Made by a program: the position numbers and the translations under genes
Notes under the pieces: model-generated
Told to the model about the DNA's origin: nothing
The model's input: only the letters and a program-made list of their open reading frames with translations
The model's database searches: none
Assembly: GCA_049700315.1 (NCBI GenBank)
Contig: JBNAVN010000030.1
Location: 1 to 31,324 of the forward strand
Length of the DNA stretch: 31,324 bases
Direction: 5' to 3'
From: JAOAFX01 sp049700315
GTDB taxonomy: Bacteria; Hydrothermota; Tepidihabitantia; SM23-42; JAOAFX01
Shown: positions 26,121 through 31,324 of the stretch, piece by piece
How positions within the stretch are numbered: position 1 is the first letter of the stretch
How the letters are laid out: every line of letters begins with the position of its first letter

Positions 26121-28517
26121 TTATCGTATCTTCACCACCCGCACCGGGGCCAAACTTTTGTCCTCAGGAACAATAAAATACACACCTGATGGAAGGCTAC
26201 GACCCGAATCATCTGAACCATCCCAGATAACCTGGTTAAATGGTTGAATTCCGCCATCCGCCAAGTTGCGTGGCGGATGATTGGCGGATAAATGGATAAA
26301 TGATTTTACCAAACGGCCTGTAACATCGTATACCATCAATGAAATTTCGGATTGCGAATTGCGGATTACGGATTTATTTGGAATTTGGGATTTGGTGCTT
26401 GGCATTTGGAATTTAATCACGCAGTGATTCTGGAAGGGATTTGGATAGACCGATAATTGCGGATTGTGGATTTCGGTTTTTGTATTTTGAGTCTCCTCAA
26501 TCCAGACCTGTCCACCATTTGTCGTTTTGCGAATCATACCACCCCTGCCCACTGCATAGACAATATTTTCATTCATTGCCTGAATATCTTCATATCCATG
26601 ACAGGTCAATGAGTTGATTGCAAACCAGTTTGTGCCACCATTCGTGGTTTTCATCATCATATGATAAGCGCCCGGTCTGAATACCGCATAGCCAGTATTA
26701 TTATCTGCAAAGGATACACCAACTGCGGGAACGATTCCACTGTCCAGACTCTGACCTGTCCAGGAATTTCCACCATTCGTCGTTTTTATCATTTTGTATT
26801 GACCGGAACTGCCCATCCCTGAAACATAACCGACCTGTGAATTTTCTGGGAAATCTATTGCATAGAAATTTGCTGAAGATGGTGCATAGTTTTCAACCCA
26901 GGTCTGACCACCATTTGTAGTCTTGTATACAAGTCCTACTACACCACCATAAGAAGGTGTAGCACCCGCAACTGCATAACCAGTATCAGGATTGAAGAAA
27001 AACAAGTCCTGAATTGCCCGTTGCACATTATTATTGGGTATAGTTTGATTTATCCAGTTATCACCACCATCTGTTGTCTTCAATATCACACCACCACCTG
27101 AGCTTCCCAGGCCACCGATATAACCTACCTGGGCATTAACAAATCTTACAGCGTATAAAGTGGCTGTGGTATTTGAATTTTTTGGAGTCCAGAGATTACC
27201 ACCATCTGTCGTTTTGAAAAATGTTCCATTTGCACCGACTGCAAAACCGAGCTGGTTATTGAGAAAATCCACATCATAAAAAATCTGACCAGTGCCGGTT
27301 GACTGTTGTATCCAGTTCGCACCGCCATCCGTTGTCTTGCAAATATATCCTGCATCCCCAACCGCATAGCCAACCTGGTCGGTTTCAGGAAAATCAACTG
27401 CCCAGAAAATACCTTCTGGTCCTGTATTCAAAAAATTCCAGGTAGCACCCGCATCCGTTGTCTTTAATAGTTGACCATGCCCACGGCTCCCGCTCCAATC
27501 ATAAACATATCCTGCTGCATAACCAATTAGTGAATTTGCAAATCCAATCGGGAAAACATAGGTCATAAATTTAGGGATGAAGACCGGGTTCCAGGAACCT
27601 CCACCATCGGTCGTCTTCATAATAAAACTACCACTCCACCCTGAATTTGGATGTGCCCAGCCACCCGCATAACCAGTCTGCGAATTTATAAAATAGACTG
27701 AATATATCTCCCGATATACATTATACCAGATTTGCTGCCAGGAACTTCCACCATTTGTGGTCTTGATTATTGTGCCATTTCCACCACTACCCAGGGTATA
27801 TCCACCAGCATAACCAGTCTGATTATCAACAAAATGAACATCCCAGTATGTAACATTTGCTGGACTTGTCTGGCTTGTCCAGTTTGTCCCACCATTTGTG
27901 GTTTTAAGTATTACTGGAGTTGAAGTAAAATTTCCACCAACTGCATAGCCGGTATTCGCATCAACCGGGAAATTGACAGCAAAAAGATGTAAAGAAGTAC
28001 CAGAAGTTTGTGCAACCCAGTTCTGTCCACCATTTGTCGTCTTTAATATCATTCCATTCCTGCCCACTGCATAGCCAATCTGATTATTACCCTGTGGAAA
28101 ATCAACATCATAGAGCCAAGTGTTTAAGGCACCAAGATACTGAAATGTCCAGGTTGTACCCTGGTCAGTCGTCTTCATAATCAACGCTTGATTTGTCTGG
28201 TACCAGACAGAACCCCAGAAATTGCCCACTGCATAGCCAGTCATTGAATCAGGAAAGTCAATGCCATAGAGTTCATAGTAGCCGGGCTGGGAATCAGGAT
28301 AGGGTGTAAAACTCACATTCCAGGACAATCCACCATCTGTGGTCTTGAGGATAGTTCCCGCCTCTTCATCTACAACAAAGACAGTGTTTTCGTTGATAAC
28401 ACAAACCTCTGAATATTCGTTGCCTTCAGGTCTTGGATTCTGCCATACCCAGGGCAACTCCGCTGTGAAACCTGTTGTAGCAATAGCAAATAAGACCATT
28501 GAAATTTTGATGCGCAT
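26121..28517 (-). CDS. Secreted Ycf48/BNR-repeat beta-propeller protein with sorting domain
   Basis: A 798-residue protein. A signal peptide (MRIKISMVLFAIATTGFTA) is followed by about 14 repeats of 45-55 residues. Each repeat carries an (I/L)-x-KTT(N/D)GG-x-x-W core and a DF-x-x-x-x-x-GYA-x-G turn, as in Ycf48-like photosystem assembly factors and BNR/sialidase-type propellers. Here the context is non-photosynthetic, and an extracellular binding or adhesion role is likely. After EETQNTKTEIHNPQLSV the FlgD-like sorting domain begins (VYPNPFQNH), but it is interrupted by two insertions: one rich in S/N/Q encoded by a heptamer array (26348-26410) and one encoded by a palindrome (26251-26287). 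It then finishes with VIWDGSDDSGRSLPSGVYF and VVKIR. The start has AAGGGGGTG upstream. Binding partner unknown. Confidence 0.9.
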   Translation of the reverse strand: MRIKISMVLFAIATTGFTAELPWVWQNPRPEGNEYSEVCVINENTVFVVDEEAGTILKTTDGGLSWNVSFTPYPDSQPGYYELYGIDFPDSMTGYAVGNFWGSVWYQTNQALIMKTTDQGTTWTFQYLGALNTWLYDVDFPQGNNQIGYAVGRNGMILKTTNGGQNWVAQTSGTSLHLFAVNFPVDANTGYAVGGNFTSTPVILKTTNGGTNWTSQTSPANVTYWDVHFVDNQTGYAGGYTLGSGGNGTIIKTTNGGSSWQQIWYNVYREIYSVYFINSQTGYAGGWAHPNSGWSGSFIMKTTDGGGSWNPVFIPKFMTYVFPIGFANSLIGYAAGYVYDWSGSRGHGQLLKTTDAGATWNFLNTGPEGIFWAVDFPETDQVGYAVGDAGYICKTTDGGANWIQQSTGTGQIFYDVDFLNNQLGFAVGANGTFFKTTDGGNLWTPKNSNTTATLYAVRFVNAQVGYIGGLGSSGGGVILKTTDGGDNWINQTIPNNNVQRAIQDLFFFNPDTGYAVAGATPSYGGVVGLVYKTTNGGQTWVENYAPSSANFYAIDFPENSQVGYVSGMGSSGQYKMIKTTNGGNSWTGQSLDSGIVPAVGVSFADNNTGYAVFRPGAYHMMMKTTNGGTNWFAINSLTCHGYEDIQAMNENIVYAVGRGGMIRKTTNGGQVWIEETQNTKTEIHNPQLSVYPNPFQNHCVIKFQMPSTKSQIPNKSVIRNSQSEISLMVYDVTGRLVKSFIHLSANHPPRNLADGGIQPFNQVIWDGSDDSGRSLPSGVYFIVPEDKSLAPVRVVKIR
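26251..26287. repeat. Nested palindrome inserted in coding sequence
   Basis: CATCCGCCA (26255-26263) and TGGCGGATG (26271-26279) form a perfect 9-pair stem around AGTTGCG, with an outer CCGCC (26251-26255) able to pair with GGCGG (26283-26287). It lies inside the sorting domain of the BNR-repeat protein and encodes a loop (NHPPRNLADGG) absent from the other two sorting domains. It resembles a small mobile palindromic element carried in frame. Confidence 0.65.
26348..26410. repeat. Nine-unit heptamer array inside a coding sequence
   Basis: Four units of CGGATTG type (26348-26375) followed by five of ATTTGGA type (26376-26410) run without a break. Nine units make 63 bases, exactly 21 codons, so the frame is kept. 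A shorter, related three-unit array lies at 26460-26480 in the same gene. Both code for Ser/Asn/Gln/Ile-rich loops of the sorting domain. Confidence 0.75.
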
Positions 28518-28626
28518 AACACCCCCTTTACATATACTTTATAACAGCGCCTGTGTTCTAAAAATTATATCGCTACCACCTGAAAAGTAAGTAATTACGC
28601 ACACTGAAGCGCTAAAATATATATAG

Positions 28627-28655
28627 TTGACATTTCTAAGAATTTTTGCTATAAT
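28627..28655 (+). promoter_or_regulatory. Promoter of the HTH-TPR-BTAD gene, near-leaderless
   Basis: Consensus TTGACA (28627-28632) and TATAAT (28650-28655) with a 17-base spacer; nine bases separate the -10 box from ATG 28665. The predicted transcript starts two to three bases before the ATG and has no Shine-Dalgarno. A minus-strand TATAAT at 28564-28569 may serve the divergent BNR-repeat gene. Confidence 0.75.
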
Positions 28656-28664
28656 ATTTCGCCT

Positions 28665-30905
28665 ATGTATAACAAATATCCTTTACTTTATAAACAGGTG
28701 CTTGATGAATATTTTGTTAGCAAATCATCTATCCGAAACACGGCAAAGAAATTTGATTTACATTACCAGACTGTCTATAAATGGATAAAGAAATATAAAT
28801 CATCGGGTGAAAAGGCATTTTTTGAACATAAAAGACCCCATAATCGCATCCCTGAAAAAATTGAACGTTTGATTGTCAGATATAAAGAAAAATTTCCTTA
28901 TCTCACTGTAAGACAGGCACAAAATTTACTGATTGACAAAGGTATAAGAATCTCGTGGTATGGTATCTGGAATGTCTGGCACAGGTATGGCTATTGTGGA
29001 TTTGGAAAAGAAAATATCGGCAATGACTTCACAGACTTTGTCCCTCTCACACCTGAATCAAAAAAAAGACTAAAGGAGGCTGAACGATTATACGAACTGG
29101 GAAGAATAGAAGAATCAGCAAAAATTCTAAATAAAATTCCCTGGCTTCCAAAGAATGAAATTGTTTTGAATCTGCCTGATGAGTTATTAAATACAAGACG
29201 GAAGATTGAAAAATTGATTATGCAATTCGGCAAGATATCTATCTCTGAATATATAAAAAAGACAAAGATTCTCTATCAAAAATGCATTAAAAATCAATGG
29301 AATTATTCCGCATTAAGGATTGGTATCACCTTGCTTGTCGCATTATCCTGGTATGGTAGCCCAGAAGAACAAAAGAAATGGACAGAAAAAGTTGAATCAT
29401 TGCTTTCACCTATGAAAAAAAGGGCAAGGGATTTATTTCCTGTTTATCTAACTTTATTAATTTCAAAGTGCCACACCCTTGTTCAAAATTTGGAAATGGG
29501 AGAGGCTATAAGAATTGCCCGATATTCTTATCGCATAATAATGCAGCATAAAAGACCATTATACGATTTTATGTATGACCTCGCAATCCAGTTCATTGAC
29601 CTTGAAGATTATAATACCGCAGAAAAATTATTAAAAAAGGCAATGGAAGGGATTGATGAACAGAGAAAGAAACGATTGAAGACATTGCGGGCAATTTATA
29701 TTCATCTTTTAAGAGGTGATAAAAAGACTGCACAAAGACTCTTAAAAGAGGCAGAGATTTATGATTGGGCAAAAGATGCCCAAATCTTTCGTTTCCAATC
29801 CTATTTTGCGTTAATTGAGGGAAAACCATCAGAGGCATTAAATCTTGCCCAGGAGGCTTTAAACATATCAAAACGAGCAGGTCTACTCCTTGATATTGCC
29901 AATGCCTATCTGGCAATGGCAAGTGCCTATATGTCCCTTGGAGAAACAAAAAAGGCAAAGAATCTATTGAAAGATAATAAAAAGTTTTTAAGAAAGAAAA
30001 GGGTGTATAGACAGCTATTGGTTACAAATGTCTTATTGGAAAAAATTCCTGCAGAGAAAGAAATCCTCAAACTGCCTACAATCAGACTTGCCTGGTTATT
30101 AAGAAAAACAGGTTATAAATCCGCCTATGAATTCGCATTGAAAAAGGGACTTATGCTATATTTTTATAGATACCTATTTTTCTATTCACAAATCGTGCAA
30201 AATAGAATCATCAAAAATAAACCTACATTCCTGCCAAAAACAATCCTCAGATTGCCTATATTCAATCCAGGAACAATTGTATATCGCATAAATTTTTTGG
30301 GCAGATTAACCATTTATCGCAATCAAAATTACATAAAAGAAAAACTCACTCCGAAAGATACCGGAGTTTTACTTCACATTATCCACAAAATACCTGAACC
30401 AGAAAAATCCTGCGATGCTTCTGATATTCTTGTTAATTTCTGGCAAAATTCACCTGATGGGGCAAGGCTTTTATCCCATAGTCTTGTTCGTATAAGAAAA
30501 ATATTGAAAATTCCCGCACATTATCTGGAAATAAAAAGTCAGACTGGCGAATCAATACTAATAAACAACAACCTTTATTTTCACACTGATTACCAGGAAT
30601 TTACCCAAACTCTTGCCCGGGCAAGGGCGCTGGAGCGGGCAGGTGAATGGGAATTTGCAAGAAAAGAATATTTGAGGGCATTTAAATTGTTTCGTGGTGA
30701 GCCGTTCAAGAAAAACTTTGATGACTGGTCAGTGAATATGAGATTCAAGATTTTGACTGAACTTGAGACCGAGGCAATAAATTTTGCAAAGAGCTGTATA
30801 CAACATGGAAATAAAAATGATGCGCGAAAAATTCTGCAGAAGGGTTTGAAGATAATTCCGGACTCGGAAGAAGCAAAGGGATTGTTGGATAGTCTGATAG
30901 TCTGA
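28665..30905 (+). CDS. Transposase-type HTH fused to TPR region and BTAD-like domain
   Basis: A 746-residue, probably cytoplasmic protein with three parts. Residues 1-112 are a transposase-like double helix-turn-helix: IRNTAKKFDLHYQTVYKWIK, the linker HKRPHNRIPEKIERLI, then GIRISWYGIWNVWHRYGY. This has the same layout as the transposase fragment at 96-524. Residues about 130-430 are helical repeats of TPR type (for example RLYELGRIEESAKIL and AYMSLGETKKAKNLL). Residues about 543-640 look like a winged-helix Trans_reg_C module, and about 645-746 like a bacterial transcriptional activator domain (ARALERAGEWEFARKEYLRA, then FKLFRGEPF), as in SARP regulators. No DDE catalytic domain is present, so it looks like a domesticated transposase DNA-binding domain turned regulator. 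Targets are unknown. The C-terminal codons and stop lie inside an octamer repeat array. Confidence 0.82.
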   Translation: MYNKYPLLYKQVLDEYFVSKSSIRNTAKKFDLHYQTVYKWIKKYKSSGEKAFFEHKRPHNRIPEKIERLIVRYKEKFPYLTVRQAQNLLIDKGIRISWYGIWNVWHRYGYCGFGKENIGNDFTDFVPLTPESKKRLKEAERLYELGRIEESAKILNKIPWLPKNEIVLNLPDELLNTRRKIEKLIMQFGKISISEYIKKTKILYQKCIKNQWNYSALRIGITLLVALSWYGSPEEQKKWTEKVESLLSPMKKRARDLFPVYLTLLISKCHTLVQNLEMGEAIRIARYSYRIIMQHKRPLYDFMYDLAIQFIDLEDYNTAEKLLKKAMEGIDEQRKKRLKTLRAIYIHLLRGDKKTAQRLLKEAEIYDWAKDAQIFRFQSYFALIEGKPSEALNLAQEALNISKRAGLLLDIANAYLAMASAYMSLGETKKAKNLLKDNKKFLRKKRVYRQLLVTNVLLEKIPAEKEILKLPTIRLAWLLRKTGYKSAYEFALKKGLMLYFYRYLFFYSQIVQNRIIKNKPTFLPKTILRLPIFNPGTIVYRINFLGRLTIYRNQNYIKEKLTPKDTGVLLHIIHKIPEPEKSCDASDILVNFWQNSPDGARLLSHSLVRIRKILKIPAHYLEIKSQTGESILINNNLYFHTDYQEFTQTLARARALERAGEWEFARKEYLRAFKLFRGEPFKKNFDDWSVNMRFKILTELETEAINFAKSCIQHGNKNDARKILQKGLKIIPDSEEAKGLLDSLIV

Positions 30906-31020
30906 TAGTCTGATAGTCGTATTGTCGTATAGTCGGATAGTCTAATGGTCTTATACGATGGTTGGATGGTTGAATGGTTTTATGGTTGGATGGTTCTATG
31001 GTTTTATGGTTGGATGGTTG
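30888..31020. repeat. Octamer tandem array overlapping the regulator's 3' end
   Basis: Eight units of GATAGTCT type (30888-30951), a five-base break, then eight units of GATGGTTG type (30957-31020). Units follow the loose pattern (G/T/A)AT(A/G)GT(C/T)N. The first two units contain the last codons and the TGA of the regulator gene. No gene is credible in the array itself. Confidence 0.8.
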
Positions 31021-31105
31021 TTAATGGAGTAGGCAATTTATTGCCGTTAAAATATCGTCCATCGTTTTACGGTTTCGTTTATCGTAAGTTTCTTTGTTTT
31101 ATCCG

Positions 31106-31133
31106 TTTCACGTTTCACATTTCGCCTTTCACG
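31106..31133. repeat. Four-unit heptamer array (TTTCACG type)
   Basis: Four head-to-tail heptamers, TTTCACG, TTTCACA, TTTCGCC and TTTCACG. They lie in a non-coding stretch with further degenerate CGTTTTACG/CGTCTAACG-like words at 31055-31095 and 31228-31290. Confidence 0.6.
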
Positions 31134-31141
31134 CCAATTAA

Positions 31142-31165
31142 GTAGGAGCGGTTTTCTAACCGCGA
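31142..31165 (+). repeat. REP-like palindrome, copy 1
   Basis: GTAGGA followed by GCGGTT-TTCT-AACCGC and GA: a GTAG tetranucleotide next to a six-pair hairpin, the same architecture as REP elements moved by RAYT-type Y1 transposases. The following bases TAATAATCCTT are shared with copy 2. Confidence 0.7.
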
Positions 31166-31189
31166 TAATAATCCTTTCACCCCATTTCT

Positions 31190-31213
31190 GTAGGAGCGGT
31201 TTCCTAACCGCGA
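31190..31213 (+). repeat. REP-like palindrome, copy 2
   Basis: Same element in the same orientation, 48 bases further on, with loop TCCT in place of TTCT and an intact stem. The rest of the window to 31324 has no gene that I can support. Confidence 0.7.
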
Positions 31214-31324
31214 CAATAATCCTTGAAAAATCGTCTGACGTTCTACGGTTGCGAAATGCGTTTCGTTGGACGGTTTCGTCTAACGGCTAAATCCGAAATA
31301 CAAATAATGTAAACTTGTTTATAG

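Noticed and set aside
30945..31145. A plus-strand frame rich in Trp, Gly and Met (MVLYDGWMVEWFYGW...)
   Set aside because: It is a translation of the octamer array; composition and periodicity come from the repeat, and there are no start signals.
30888..31213. Possible CRISPR-like array
   Set aside because: Units are short, contiguous and without unique spacers; the two REP-like copies are only a pair and no cas genes are near.

Overview
The window looks like part of a bacterial chromosome with low G+C (roughly 35-40% by eye). It probably comes from an uncultured candidate phylum of the WOR-3/Stahlbacteria or Cloacimonadota kind. That placement is inference. It rests on three large secreted proteins that end in FlgD-like, type IX-style sorting domains (a gingipain-like C25 peptidase, a subtilisin-like S8 peptidase and a Ycf48/BNR-repeat protein), on near-consensus promoters often set directly against start codons, and on short tandem repeats and palindromes that enter coding sequence. 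No phage, CRISPR array or complete insertion sequence is visible. The only mobile-element gene is a transposase fragment at the left edge.

Layout. 1-524: broken transposase (minus). 525-1490: a small Gly-rich membrane protein (plus) facing a 59-residue membrane protein (minus) across one shared hairpin terminator. 1594-8246: a tight minus-strand operon of lipoprotein, processive family 2 glycosyltransferase, Trm112-like zinc-ribbon protein and C25 peptidase, with overlaps or gaps of only a few bases. 8379-11600: isoleucyl-tRNA synthetase (plus), divergent from that operon. 11744-18027: a minus-strand unit that starts with a CAU-anticodon tRNA, followed after 8 nt by a cytoplasmic fusion of a chemoreceptor-like signalling hairpin with a family 5 solute-binding domain, then a long coiled-coil protein and a YitT-family membrane protein. 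18126-19478: B12-type radical SAM protein (plus). 19481-21775: a KAS III-like synthase and a radical SAM/SPASM protein (minus). 21884-28517: the S8 peptidase and the BNR-repeat protein (minus). 28665-30905: a regulator-like protein that joins a transposase-type helix-turn-helix to a TPR region and a BTAD/SARP-like C-terminus (plus). 30888-31324: non-coding DNA full of repeats, with an octamer array, a heptamer array and two REP-like palindromes.

Two themes stand out. First, protein architecture: the chemoreceptor/solute-binding fusion (14797-17946) and the transposase-HTH/TPR/BTAD fusion (28665-30905) are both unusual, and the second can be compared directly with the transposase fragment at the other end of the window. 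Second, gene expression: five genes have a -35/-10 pair placed so that transcription should begin at or within a few bases of the ATG (leaderless mRNA). A sixth could receive a very short leader when the tRNA in front of it is processed. Other genes in the same window carry strong Shine-Dalgarno sequences.
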